A DNA stretch of 64,000 nt from Mycobacterium pinniadriaticum (GCF_026242045.1 NZ_JAPJDO010000003.1:248001-312000); one strand, 5' to 3'. Numbered from the stretch's first letter, positions 35,347 to 44,374 are shown. Made by a program: numbers and translations. The notes: a model not told the origin generated them from the letters alone.

Positions 35347-37206
35347 CTAGTGTCCGAGTTCCAGGCCGTCGAGGTCACCCTTGTCACGCCACTGCGCGAT
35401 CAGTTCGTCGAACGCGTAGAAGCCGGGCGAGTAGAAGTGACCGAGGAATCCACCATTGTTCTCTGAAGCCCCGCGGCCCTCGTTGTTGTAATAACCGGGG
35501 GTGCAGGAAAGCTCGAACGCCGAGTTGTCGATCGCGAGTTCGCGGACGGTGTTCACCCAGTTGTCCTGCCCCGCCTGCGACGGCTCCACCGTGGTCGCCC
35601 CGCGCTTGGAGACCTCGGCGATGATGTAGGCGATGTGGCGGGCCTGCTGCTCGAACATCGCGGTGGTGTTGGCCGACACCCCACCCTGGATGAACCCGAG
35701 ATGGAACTGATTGGGGAAGCCCCGGCTGGTCATCCCGTGCAGCGTCTGGTAGCTGTCGTGCCAGGAGTCGAACAGCGACAACCCGTCGCGACCCTCGATG
35801 ACGTCGATCGCATACCGGCGGCTGATCTCCGTGGAGATCTCGAACCCGCTGGCGAACACCACGCAATCGACCTCGTACTCCACGCCGTTGGCGATGATGC
35901 CCTTCTTCGTGAGCCGTTCCACGCCCTTGGACTCGGCGACGTCGACCAACGTCACGTTGGGCAGGTTGAAGGCGGGCAGGTAGGTCTCGCTCGAGCACGG
36001 GCGTTTACACATGAACCGGTAGTACGGCTTCAGCGCCTCGGCGGTCTGCGGATCCTCGACGATGCTCTCGACGCGGCGCCGCAGCCGCTCCATGATCCTG
36101 TAGTCCTCTTCTTCCCGGATCGCCATGATCTCTTCGACGCCCAGCGATGCGGGGTCGGGGCTGGCCGCGATCCGGGCGGTCATGTTGCGGCCGAGTTCGG
36201 TCCAGAAGTCGCACACCAGGTCCGGCTCGCCGAACACCACGCCGACGAACGGTGACCAGTTGTGGAAGTTGCGCTTACGCTCCTCCTGCCAGCCCGGCTG
36301 CAGTGCGGCCGCCCACTCCGGATCGGTGGGCGTGTTCTCGCGCATGTCCACCGAGGACGGGGTGCGCTGGAACACGAACAGCTGCTTGGCATCCCGGCCG
36401 AGGTGCGGTACCAGCTGCACTCCGGTGGCGCCGGTGCCGATCAGGGCGACCCGCTTGTCCGCGAGCTTGTGCAGACCACCGCTCGCGTCGCCGCCGGTGT
36501 AGTCGTAATCCCACCGCGCGGAATGGAAGGCATGCCCGCCGGCATCGAGGTACTCCTTGATGCCGGGGATGCCGGGCAGCTTGGGCTTGTTGTAGGACCC
36601 CTGGGCCATCACGACGAAGCGCGCGCGGATATCGTCGCCGCGATTGGTCGTGAGCCGCCAGCGCTTGATCGAATCGTCCCAGCGCATGGTCTCCACCTGA
36701 GTGGAGAAGATCGCGCCGTCGTAGAGGCCGAAGTGCTTGCCCATCGCCTGGCAATGTCCGAAGATCTCGGCTCCGTCGGCGAACTTCTTGCTCGGCAGGA
36801 AGTCGAGTTCCTCGAGCATCGGAATGTAGCAATAGGCGTCGTTGTCGCACTGGATGCCCGGGAAGCGGTTCCAGTACCAGACCCCGCCGAAGTCGCCGGC
36901 CATGTCGATCACCCGGACGTCCCCGATACCTGCCTTCTTCAGGTAGGCACCGGAGAGCAGGCCGGCGAAGCCACCGCCGAGCACCACGACCTCGATGTCC
37001 TCGTCGATCGGGTCGCGTTCGGTGACCGGCGTGTAGGGGTCCACCTCGTAGAGGCCGGCCAGGTCGCCGTCGAGTTCGAGGTACTGTGCGGCGCCCTCGT
37101 CGCGCACTCGCTTCGCACGCTCGGCGGCGTACTTGACCCGCATGGCCTCGATGTCGACATCCTGCGGCACATCGGTTGGTCCACAGGGCTTCTCCGGGTA
37201 GGTCAC
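35347..37206 (-). CDS. Flavin-containing / Baeyer-Villiger-type monooxygenase with N-terminal extension
   Basis: A 619-residue class B flavoprotein monooxygenase. Two Rossmann motifs bind FAD (VLGGGFAGLLSGAYL, after a 70-residue N-terminal extension) and NADPH (LIGTGATGVQLVPHL). The BVMO fingerprint FxGxxxHxxxW is recognisable as AGGHAFHSARW with the first Phe replaced by Ala. The length and extension resemble cyclopentadecanone monooxygenase-type BVMOs rather than 540-residue cyclohexanone enzymes. It would insert oxygen next to a ketone, giving an ester or lactone. GTG start with GGGAGGAG before it. Confidence 0.88.
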   Translation of the reverse strand: MTYPEKPCGPTDVPQDVDIEAMRVKYAAERAKRVRDEGAAQYLELDGDLAGLYEVDPYTPVTERDPIDEDIEVVVLGGGFAGLLSGAYLKKAGIGDVRVIDMAGDFGGVWYWNRFPGIQCDNDAYCYIPMLEELDFLPSKKFADGAEIFGHCQAMGKHFGLYDGAIFSTQVETMRWDDSIKRWRLTTNRGDDIRARFVVMAQGSYNKPKLPGIPGIKEYLDAGGHAFHSARWDYDYTGGDASGGLHKLADKRVALIGTGATGVQLVPHLGRDAKQLFVFQRTPSSVDMRENTPTDPEWAAALQPGWQEERKRNFHNWSPFVGVVFGEPDLVCDFWTELGRNMTARIAASPDPASLGVEEIMAIREEEDYRIMERLRRRVESIVEDPQTAEALKPYYRFMCKRPCSSETYLPAFNLPNVTLVDVAESKGVERLTKKGIIANGVEYEVDCVVFASGFEISTEISRRYAIDVIEGRDGLSLFDSWHDSYQTLHGMTSRGFPNQFHLGFIQGGVSANTTAMFEQQARHIAYIIAEVSKRGATTVEPSQAGQDNWVNTVRELAIDNSAFELSCTPGYYNNEGRGASENNGGFLGHFYSPGFYAFDELIAQWRDKGDLDGLELGH

Positions 37207-37223
37207 CTGGTCTCCTCCCTCGC

Positions 37224-37272
37224 GATTTCGGCGCGTTTTCGTTCGCTCAGCGACGGATAGCGCGCCGAAATC
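37224..37272. repeat. Perfect 12-bp inverted repeat between Rieske and monooxygenase genes
   Basis: GATTTCGGCGCG and CGCGCCGAAATC flank a 25-base loop in the only sizeable gap of the upper operon. The right arm reaches the Rieske stop codon. The arms share CGCGCCGAAA with the dispersed repeat at 53498-53564. In RNA this would be a strong stem-loop, possibly an attenuator, processing or stability element. Confidence 0.6.
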
Positions 37273-38650
37273 ACTGGATTTCTCGCGGATCGCCGGTGCC
37301 CATATACTTGGCCAGCTGGTGATGCAGGTTGACGGTGCTGCGCTCCCGGTAGGGATTGGGCAGTGTCCCGGGGAATCCGGCCGACTTCATGCCCTGCTGT
37401 ACCGCCGCCATGTTGGAGAAGTCCTGGGGCAGCACCGAACGCCAGTTCGGGTCCCCAGGCGGCGTGTACTCCCACTCGGTCTGCGGCTCTTCGCCTTTCG
37501 GGTACAGCTCGAAGACCGAGACTTCGAAGATGCACTTGTCGGGATCGTAACTCGGGTCGGGGCGGGCGCTGTAGCACAGCGCAACGGTCAAGCCCTGTCC
37601 GATCTGGAAGTTGGGGAAGATCTGCCACGCCGTGCCGCTCTGCCCCAGGACGTCGGCGGGAATCGTCGGCCAGATGACTCCGCGTGCCTCGTCGTCACGG
37701 CGCGCCGAGGCCAGCCAGTGCTCGAGCACCTTGTCGGCCGGAGTGCCCTCGGGGAGCTCGTCGACAAGCCGTTTGGCGGCGTTCACCAGCGTCTCGGTGG
37801 TGGAGGTGTTGGTCTCCTCCATGGTGTAGATCTGCATCTCGGCGGTCGATATCCGCGGATCCGCACCGCTACCGAGCCGGATCTTGGACTTGGTGGCCTC
37901 CATGTCCTGTGGAGCGTCGTAGCCGATGTTGCTGTGCTTGCCCTGCACCTTGGCCCAGCCCTTGAACTCACCGAACTTGTTGAACTCCGGGTGTGTGGTG
38001 AAGACGTGGTAGGTCTCGTTGAAGGCCTCCAGCGCGACCTTCCAGTTGCAGTCGAAGTTCAGCCACTTGCGCCACTTGAAGCGCATGTTCTCCAGTCCGA
38101 ACGGGTCGAGGATCTTCGCCGCCGGGAACAGGTAGTCGGCCAGCGGCTCGCAGTCCGGATCCATGTTGATCCACAGCCAGCCGCCCCAGGTGTCGACCCG
38201 CACCGGAGCCAGATGGGTGTTCTCACCCGTGAGCGCCCCCTTCCAGTCCTCCTGTTCACGGATGTGGGTACACGCCCCGTCCAGTCCGTACGTCCAGCCG
38301 TGGAATCCGCAGACGAAGGACTTGCGGGCCCGGCCCAGCGCGTTCTTGGCGCCCGGCGGCACGTCGATCAGCCGCCGCCCCCGGTGCATGCACACGTTGT
38401 GGTGCGCCGCGAATGCCTCTTTCGATTCAGCGGTCGAGGTCCGCACCACGATGATGGAGTCGTCGAGGATGTCATAGGTGAGGTAGCTGCCCACCTCGGG
38501 GAGCTCCTCAACCCGGCCCACCTGCTGCCACACCTTGCGCCACAACCGATCTCGCTCGGCGCGGGCGTACTCCGGCGAGATATAGGCGTCGGTGCCGATG
38601 GTCATCGGCTCGGAGAGTTCCTCGGTGTCGGCACCCTTGATGTCCGTCAT
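37271..38650 (-). CDS. Rieske non-heme iron oxygenase, alpha-subunit type
   Basis: A 459-residue ring-hydroxylating oxygenase subunit. The Rieske cluster ligands are C87-M-H89 and C114-G-F-H117; the 24 residues between them exceed the usual 15-17, with an insertion PPGAKNALGRARK. The mononuclear iron site is FNETYHVFTTH (His215, His220), with Glu212 in place of the common Asp, as in CntA-like enzymes. It should hydroxylate its substrate with O2 and electrons from an external ferredoxin/reductase, none of which is encoded in the cluster. ATGA overlap with the upstream SDR gene. Confidence 0.92.
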   Translation of the reverse strand: MTDIKGADTEELSEPMTIGTDAYISPEYARAERDRLWRKVWQQVGRVEELPEVGSYLTYDILDDSIIVVRTSTAESKEAFAAHHNVCMHRGRRLIDVPPGAKNALGRARKSFVCGFHGWTYGLDGACTHIREQEDWKGALTGENTHLAPVRVDTWGGWLWINMDPDCEPLADYLFPAAKILDPFGLENMRFKWRKWLNFDCNWKVALEAFNETYHVFTTHPEFNKFGEFKGWAKVQGKHSNIGYDAPQDMEATKSKIRLGSGADPRISTAEMQIYTMEETNTSTTETLVNAAKRLVDELPEGTPADKVLEHWLASARRDDEARGVIWPTIPADVLGQSGTAWQIFPNFQIGQGLTVALCYSARPDPSYDPDKCIFEVSVFELYPKGEEPQTEWEYTPPGDPNWRSVLPQDFSNMAAVQQGMKSAGFPGTLPNPYRERSTVNLHHQLAKYMGTGDPREIQ

Positions 38651-39510
38651 GCGTTCCCCCAACGTGTGATGGCTGACCGGAATGTCTCGTCTTTCAGGAA
38701 CAGCGACGTGTTGTCGGCATCGAGGTGTGTCCACCGCAGGTTCAGCCCGCCGTCGACCAGCAGGGTCTGACCAGTGACATAGCTGGACATCTCCGAGAGC
38801 AGAAACAGGATGGCCCCGGCCTGTTCGGCGGGCCGGCCGCGCCGGCCCATCGCGATCGCGCGGCGGTCCCGGTCGGGATCGGATTCGACATAGGTGCCCG
38901 ACGCCGGGGTCTCGGTGACACCGGGCGCGACGGCGTTGACCCGGATTCCGTGAGCTGCGAGTTCGACGGCCATGGTGCGGGTGGCCGCGACGATGGCAGC
39001 CTTGGCGGTGCCGTAGGCGATGTGCAGCGGCGCGGTGTTCATGCCGCTGATCGACGAGACCGACACGATCGATCCCGGCAGGCCGCTGACCCGCAGCTCT
39101 TCGGCGACGGCCTGGCTCATGAAGAACATCGTCTCGAGATTCGCGGCGAACAGCTCCCGCCAGTCCGAGCGCGACACCCGGGTCGACGGCATCCAGGTCG
39201 ACGGTCCGGCACCGCCGGCGACGTTGACCAATCCGTAGAGGTCCCCGTCGGTATGGCGGGCCGCGTCCAGCACGGTGGCGATGCCGTCGTCAGTCGAGAC
39301 ATCGGCGGCGACCGGAACGACGGGCAGGCCCGCGGCGGACAACGGGCCCACATGCCTGTCGAGGTTCTCCGGTGAGCGGCTCACCGCGATGACGGTGGCG
39401 CCGGCGCGGGCCACCGATTCGGTGACCGTGGTGCCGATGCCGCCGCCACCAGCACCGGCGACCACGACGACGCGGCCGTCGAGGCCCAGCAGATCGGCGT
39501 CCGTCGGCAT
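38647..39510 (-). CDS. SDR-family oxidoreductase, first gene of the minus-strand catabolic operon
   Basis: A 287-residue SDR with a glycine-rich cofactor loop VVAGAGGGGIGTTV, NVAGGAG, the Ser-Tyr-Lys triad in SVSSISG and YGTAKAA, and VDGGLNLRW at the end. It likely oxidises an alcohol produced early in the pathway or a cis-diol. ATG at MPTDADLLGLDGRV was chosen over longer frames because it places the Rossmann strand at the normal distance and follows GCGGGG. It is divergent from the propeller gene across a 159-bp regulatory region. Confidence 0.9.
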   Translation of the reverse strand: MPTDADLLGLDGRVVVVAGAGGGGIGTTVTESVARAGATVIAVSRSPENLDRHVGPLSAAGLPVVPVAADVSTDDGIATVLDAARHTDGDLYGLVNVAGGAGPSTWMPSTRVSRSDWRELFAANLETMFFMSQAVAEELRVSGLPGSIVSVSSISGMNTAPLHIAYGTAKAAIVAATRTMAVELAAHGIRVNAVAPGVTETPASGTYVESDPDRDRRAIAMGRRGRPAEQAGAILFLLSEMSSYVTGQTLLVDGGLNLRWTHLDADNTSLFLKDETFRSAITRWGNA

Positions 39511-39537
39511 TACCCCGCGACCACCAATGCGGTAATA

Positions 39538-39551
39538 GTCCGGACAAAATA
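39538..39551 (-). promoter_or_regulatory. GntR/HutC operator candidate 1 with -10 box of the minus-strand operon
   Basis: GTCCGGAC is an eight-base palindrome inside TAGTCCGGACAA. On the minus strand a TATTTT box directly precedes it, so the palindrome would lie at the transcription start of the SDR-Rieske-BVMO operon. The motif is of the GTCTAGAC type bound by HutC-subfamily GntR proteins. Confidence 0.5.
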
Positions 39552-39632
39552 TGGCATTGCGCTCATCGCAGAACATCATTCTCCAGCCGTGTCTATGCAG
39601 TCAAGGCCGGATTTCCGGGAGCCGCTCATCTA

Positions 39633-39661
39633 TTGTCTGGACTAATTGTGGTTGGTAGGGT
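39633..39661 (+). promoter_or_regulatory. Leaderless promoter of the plus-strand operon with overlapping GntR operator 2
   Basis: TTGTCT and TAGGGT are separated by 17 bases, and the TAGGGT box ends eight bases before the GTG start. The palindrome GTCTGGAC at 39635-39642 covers the -35 box. Read on the minus strand the site is TTAGTCCAGACAA, near-identical to operator 1 about 97 bp away. Confidence 0.6.
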
Positions 39662-39669
39662 CGGCTGCC

Positions 39670-41271
39670 GTGACGCGCTACGCAGCATCGAAGCCGCCGA
39701 GCACCGGGCCGGGCTGGTCACTGGACCGGCTCACCCCGCCGAGCCGGGTGTTCGGAGCCAACGGCTTGCGCACCGGCCCGGACGGCCGGGTGTACATCGC
39801 GCAGGTCACCGGCAGCCAGATCAGCGCGCTGGACGTCGGCACCGGCGCGGTCGAGGCCGTCAGCCCCAAGGGCGGCGATATCGTCGCTCCTGACGACGTG
39901 GCCTTCGACGACGCGGGACGCCTCATCGCCACCGAGGTGATGAATGGGCGCGTCAGTGTGCTGGAGAACGGCCGTGCGCGTGTGCTGCGCGACGATGTGC
40001 CCTCGGCCAACGGCATCACCGTCCACAACGGGCGGCTGTTCGTCGGCGAGTGCCGCCACGGTGGCCGACTGCTGGAGCTGCCCATGGATGGCGGCCCGCC
40101 CCGGGTGATCTCCGAGAACCTCCCGTCCCCCAATGCGATGGAGTTCGGGCCGGACGGGAAGTTGTACTTCCCGGTGATGGACGCCAACGAGATCTGGCGT
40201 ATCGACGTCGACGGCGGCGAGCCGGAGCCCGTCGCCGGTGATCTCGGCGTCCCCGATTCGGTGAAGTTCGACGCAGACGGGTACATCGTGTCCACTCAGG
40301 TATTCAGCGGACAGGTGCTGCGCATCGATCCGCGGACCGGCGTGCAGACCGTGCTGGCCCAGCTGGCACCCGGCCTGGACAACTGCACTTTCACCGGGTC
40401 CGGCACCGACGCAAGGCTGTTCGTCTCCAACTTCACTGGCGAGATCACCGAGATCCTCCCCGACGGGACGACTCGCGCCGCGCTGCAGGGCGGGCTGAAC
40501 TGGCCCCTGGACCTCGCGGTCGGTGCCGACGGCGCCCTGTACATCGCCGACGGCACCTACTTCTACCGATTGATGCCCGGCGGCGAGAAGCAGATCGCGG
40601 GCATGTTGTTCACACCCGGGTATCCGGGCTTCCTGCGTGGCCTGACGCCCTCGGCTCCCGGCGAATTCGTGGTCACCACCGCGAATGGCGACGTCGCCCG
40701 CTATCGACCCGAGACCAGCGAAACCGAAGTGATGGCAGGCGGTTTCGATCAGCTCTACGGTGTCGCGCTGGCACCCGACGGTGCGGCTGTCGTCGTGGAG
40801 CAAGGTACCGGCCGCGTGCTGGCCATCGGCACCGGCGGTGGCACTGAGGTACTCGCCGCCGGCCTGCAGACTCCGGTTGGCGTGGTGGTCGCGCCCGACG
40901 GGACGGTACTGGTCGGCGAAACGGGCCGGGTGGTGAAGCTGTCGGGCGGCCGTGCCGAGACCGTCGTCGACGGGCTCGGGCAGCCACAGGGCCTGCTGAT
41001 CGCCGACGGCCTGCTCTATATCGTCGACGCGGGCCGCAAGGAGGTTGTCGCCGTGGATCTTGCCAGCGGCGCACGCCAGACGATCGCATCGGATCTTCCG
41101 GTCGGGGCGCCGCCGGGGGTCACGCCCAAGCCGCTGCTGGGCATGCCGCCGTTCTCCGGTCCGCAGGGTCCGTTCGCGGGCATCGCGGGCGGCCCCGACG
41201 GCACCCTCTACGTGTCCGCCGACGCCGACGGCAGCGTACTCGCGCTGCGACCCACCCACTCGACCCCATGA
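39670..41271 (+). CDS. SMP-30/gluconolactonase-like beta-propeller protein, candidate lactonase
   Basis: A 533-residue protein made of repeated propeller blades, seen as recurring GPDGRVYIAQ, DDVAFDDAGRLIATE, AMEFGPDGKLYFPV, VVAPDGTVLVGE and GGPDGTLYVS units of the SMP-30/strictosidine-synthase type. It is about twice the length of gluconolactonase, suggesting two fused propellers or one large one. No signal peptide. In a cluster containing a Baeyer-Villiger enzyme, hydrolysis of the resulting lactone is the natural role, but this is inferred. Its stop overlaps the GntR start as ATGA. GTG start chosen from the -10 box eight bases upstream; no ribosome binding site is visible. Confidence 0.8.
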   Translation: MTRYAASKPPSTGPGWSLDRLTPPSRVFGANGLRTGPDGRVYIAQVTGSQISALDVGTGAVEAVSPKGGDIVAPDDVAFDDAGRLIATEVMNGRVSVLENGRARVLRDDVPSANGITVHNGRLFVGECRHGGRLLELPMDGGPPRVISENLPSPNAMEFGPDGKLYFPVMDANEIWRIDVDGGEPEPVAGDLGVPDSVKFDADGYIVSTQVFSGQVLRIDPRTGVQTVLAQLAPGLDNCTFTGSGTDARLFVSNFTGEITEILPDGTTRAALQGGLNWPLDLAVGADGALYIADGTYFYRLMPGGEKQIAGMLFTPGYPGFLRGLTPSAPGEFVVTTANGDVARYRPETSETEVMAGGFDQLYGVALAPDGAAVVVEQGTGRVLAIGTGGGTEVLAAGLQTPVGVVVAPDGTVLVGETGRVVKLSGGRAETVVDGLGQPQGLLIADGLLYIVDAGRKEVVAVDLASGARQTIASDLPVGAPPGVTPKPLLGMPPFSGPQGPFAGIAGGPDGTLYVSADADGSVLALRPTHSTP

Positions 41272-42017
41272 CGCAGGAGGTCGCCGCTTCGGCCCCCAAC
41301 CCGCGCTACCTGCAGGTGGCCCGGACGCTGCGGCAGGAGATCGTCGACGGAGTGTTCCCGGTCGGCTCTCAGCTCCCCACCGAACATGAACTGTGCGAAC
41401 GCTTCTCCGTGAGCCGCTACACGGTGCGCGAGGCTCTGCGCCGGCTGCGGGAGGACAACCTGATCTCGTCGCGGCCACGGGCGGGAACTCTGGTGACGGC
41501 GCGTACGTCCACCGGAACCTACGCGCAGGACCTCATGTCGATCGACGACTTGATGGCGTTCGCCACCGGTGCCCGGTTCGTCATCCAGGCCAACCGCATG
41601 CTCACCGTCGACGCCGCCCTGGCCGAGCGCACCGGCCTGCCTGCCGGCGAAGAGTGGCTGGGGGTCGGTGGATACCGCCAGGTCGAGGGTGCGACCAATG
41701 CCGTGTGCTTCACCGAGTACTACATCAACCGGGCGTTCGCCGCGGTCGGGCGGATCTTGCAGCGCCACAACGGCCCGATCTTCCCGCTGATCGAGGACAT
41801 GTTCGGCTGCAGCATCGTCGAAGTACACCAGGAGATCTCCGCGGTCCCGATGCGGGCCGATCTGGGGGAACGCCTCGACGTCGAACCCGGCACCCCGGCG
41901 CTGCAGGTCCGCCGCACCTATCGCACCTCCGAGGGCGACATCGCCCAGGTAACCATCAACACCCACCCGGCGCGGCGTTACACGCACACCATGACGTTAC
42001 GCCGGGTCAAGGAGTAG
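41268..42017 (+). CDS. GntR-family regulator, HutC subfamily (UTRA domain)
   Basis: A 249-residue repressor. The N-terminal winged helix (residues 13-80) carries RYLQVARTLRQEIVDGVFPV, LPTEHELCERFSVSRYTVREAL and RPRAGTLV; the UTRA effector domain follows with the usual final strand VRRTYRTSEGDIAQVTINTHP. It is embedded in the plus-strand operon and is the only regulator of the 21-kb cluster, so it likely represses both divergent promoters through the GTCYGGAC palindromes until a pathway acid or CoA ester binds. Confidence 0.92.
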   Translation: MTQEVAASAPNPRYLQVARTLRQEIVDGVFPVGSQLPTEHELCERFSVSRYTVREALRRLREDNLISSRPRAGTLVTARTSTGTYAQDLMSIDDLMAFATGARFVIQANRMLTVDAALAERTGLPAGEEWLGVGGYRQVEGATNAVCFTEYYINRAFAAVGRILQRHNGPIFPLIEDMFGCSIVEVHQEISAVPMRADLGERLDVEPGTPALQVRRTYRTSEGDIAQVTINTHPARRYTHTMTLRRVKE

Positions 42018-42020
42018 ACC

Positions 42021-43598
42021 GTGACCCGCGATGAGTTCGGCTCCGATGCCTATCGGCGCGGGTGGTGGGTCTCCACCACCCTGGCCGATGCACTGCGGGC
42101 GGCCGCCGAGAAGACGCCGGAGCGGGTGTTGGTCGTCGACGATGGGGTCCGCCTGGACTGCGCGACGGTGAACCGGCAGGCCCGTTCACTCGCCGCGGCG
42201 TTGTCGACCCGGATGCGGCCGGGGGGCGTGGTGTCGTTCATGCTGCCGAACTGGCATGAGGCCGCGGTGGTCTACCTCGGGGCGACGCTCGCCGGAATGA
42301 TCGTCAATCCCATCCTGCCGTCCCTGCGCGACCGCGAACTGACGTTCATCCTCGATGACGTCGACAGCCGGATCATCTTCGTTCCGGCCGAATTCCGCGG
42401 CCATGATTACGCCGCCATGCTCGGCCGCGTCACCGCCCAGCTGACCTCCCCTCCCGAGGTGGTGGTGCTGCGTGGTGCCGGCCACACCCCCTACTCCGAC
42501 CTGATCGACGGCGCCGCCCCGACGGACCTGCCCGAGCTGGATCCCGACGACGTGCGCATGATCCTCTATACATCCGGTACCACCGGTCGCCCCAAAGGGG
42601 TGCTGCACAGCCATAATTCGCTGAACGCGTTGATCTGCCAGCTTCGTGACCACTGGATGATCGATCCGGGTGACAAGTTCCTGGTGCCTTCGCCGATCGC
42701 CCACATCGGCGGCTCCATCTACGCGTTCGAGTGCCCGCTGCTGCTCGGCACCACCGCCGTGCTGATGGACCGCTGGGACGCGGACGACGCGGTGGCGTTG
42801 ATGACCGCCGAGCGCTGCACTCACATGGCCGGTGCGACCCCGTTTCTGACACAGTTGCTCGCCGCGGCCCGCCGCGCCGGCACCCGGCTACCGGCCCTGA
42901 AGGTGTTCATCTGCGGGGGGGCGTCCGTACCGCCATCCCTGATCCGTTCGGCAACAGAATATTTCGACCATGCCGTGGTGTCGCGGGTGTACGGATCCAC
43001 CGAGGTTCCAGTGACCACAGTCGGCGCCGCCACACCCGGCGACACCGACCACGCCGCCGACACCGACGGCCGGCGCGGTATCGCTGACATCAGGCTGGTC
43101 GACGGTGAGATCCGCGCGCGCGGCGCCCAGATGCTGCTCGGCTATCTACACGACGGAAAGCCTGCCGAGGCATTCGATGGCGAGGGCTACTTCCGCACCG
43201 GCGACCTCGGCACCTGGGTGGACGGCGACTATCTCGTCGTCACCGGGCGGGCCAAGGACATCATCATCCGCAACGGTGAGAACATCGCGCCCAAGGAGAT
43301 CGAAGACATCCTGGTCGCCGCGCCCGGTATCGCCGAGATCGCGATCGTCGGCCTTCCCGATGCCCGTACCGGCGAACGCGCGTGCGCAGTCATCGTGCCC
43401 GCCGCCGGCACGACGCCCGGCCTGGCCGAATTGCGCGGCATTCTCTCCGGAGCAGGTGTGGCGATGTTCAAAGTCCCTGAGCAGGTGGAGATCTGGGATG
43501 CGCTGCCGAAGAACGACGCGGGCAAGGTGCTCAAGCACCAGATCAGGGCCGCACTGATGGAAGGGGAAATATGCCGGAAACAGGCACAGCCCGAGTAG
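42021..43598 (+). CDS. Acyl-CoA synthetase / AMP-dependent ligase (FadD-like)
   Basis: A 525-residue adenylate-forming enzyme activating a carboxylic acid to its CoA thioester via acyl-AMP. Motifs: P-loop YTSGTTGRPKGVLHSH, VYGSTE, YFRTGDLGTW, and catalytic Lys in PKNDAGKVLKHQI. A strong AAGGAG precedes the GTG, three bases after the GntR stop. The enzyme shares its 3' end with the next SDR gene over 28 bases. The substrate is probably the acid released by the ring-opening steps. Confidence 0.92.
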   Translation: MTRDEFGSDAYRRGWWVSTTLADALRAAAEKTPERVLVVDDGVRLDCATVNRQARSLAAALSTRMRPGGVVSFMLPNWHEAAVVYLGATLAGMIVNPILPSLRDRELTFILDDVDSRIIFVPAEFRGHDYAAMLGRVTAQLTSPPEVVVLRGAGHTPYSDLIDGAAPTDLPELDPDDVRMILYTSGTTGRPKGVLHSHNSLNALICQLRDHWMIDPGDKFLVPSPIAHIGGSIYAFECPLLLGTTAVLMDRWDADDAVALMTAERCTHMAGATPFLTQLLAAARRAGTRLPALKVFICGGASVPPSLIRSATEYFDHAVVSRVYGSTEVPVTTVGAATPGDTDHAADTDGRRGIADIRLVDGEIRARGAQMLLGYLHDGKPAEAFDGEGYFRTGDLGTWVDGDYLVVTGRAKDIIIRNGENIAPKEIEDILVAAPGIAEIAIVGLPDARTGERACAVIVPAAGTTPGLAELRGILSGAGVAMFKVPEQVEIWDALPKNDAGKVLKHQIRAALMEGEICRKQAQPE

Positions 43599-44374
43599 CC
43601 GTTGTCACCGGGGCCAGCAGCGGCATCGGGTTCGGCACGGCAGTCACGCTTGCGCAGGCCGGTATGACGGTCCTCGGCACCGGCCGCGACGAGCAGCGTC
43701 TGCACGCGCTCACCGAGGCCGTCGTCGCGGCCACCGGCGACCCAGACCGCATCGCCACCATTGCTGTCGATCTGACCACCGACGACGGACCCGGCCGCGT
43801 TGTCGAGGAGGCGGTGGCGCGCTGGGGACACATCAACTTCCTGATCAACAACGCCGGTGTGGGCCGGCCCAAACCGTTGCACGAAACCGACGACGAGACC
43901 TTGGATTATTTCCTTGGCCTCATGCTGCGAGCCCCGTTCCGGTTGGCCCGCGACGTGATCGGCCACATGGGTCCCGGTTCGGCGATCATCAACATCACGT
44001 CCACGTTCGCCGTCGTCGGCGGTCTGCGCGGCGGCGCGTACTCCGCCGCCAAGGGCGGTCTGACCGCGCTGACCACACACATCGCCTGTCAGTACGGTGC
44101 GCAGGGGATCCGCTGCAATGCCGTCGCCCCCGGGGTGACGGTGACGCCGATGGTCGAGCAACGACTCTCCGATCCCGGCTTCAAGAAGATGCAGACCGAG
44201 ATGACGCCGCACACCCGATTGGGGCGGGTTGAGGACATCGCCGGCACGGTGGCGTTCTTGTGCTCGGACGCAGGCAGTTTCATCAACGGGCAGACCATCG
44301 TGGTCGACGGCGGCTGGAGCTCGACGAAATACCTGTCGGAGCGTGCGCTGTCCGCGGAATGGGTCGTGCGGTGA
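43571..44374 (+). CDS. SDR-family oxidoreductase
   Basis: A 267-residue SDR with VTGASSGIGFG, INNAGVG, the YSAAKGG active site and a VDGGWSS terminal motif. It starts within the end of the acyl-CoA synthetase gene, with GGAAGGGGAAAT as ribosome binding site, and its stop overlaps the next gene as GTGA. Could be a 3-hydroxyacyl-CoA dehydrogenase or an alcohol dehydrogenase of the pathway. Confidence 0.9.
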   Translation: MPETGTARVAVVTGASSGIGFGTAVTLAQAGMTVLGTGRDEQRLHALTEAVVAATGDPDRIATIAVDLTTDDGPGRVVEEAVARWGHINFLINNAGVGRPKPLHETDDETLDYFLGLMLRAPFRLARDVIGHMGPGSAIINITSTFAVVGGLRGGAYSAAKGGLTALTTHIACQYGAQGIRCNAVAPGVTVTPMVEQRLSDPGFKKMQTEMTPHTRLGRVEDIAGTVAFLCSDAGSFINGQTIVVDGGWSSTKYLSERALSAEWVVR

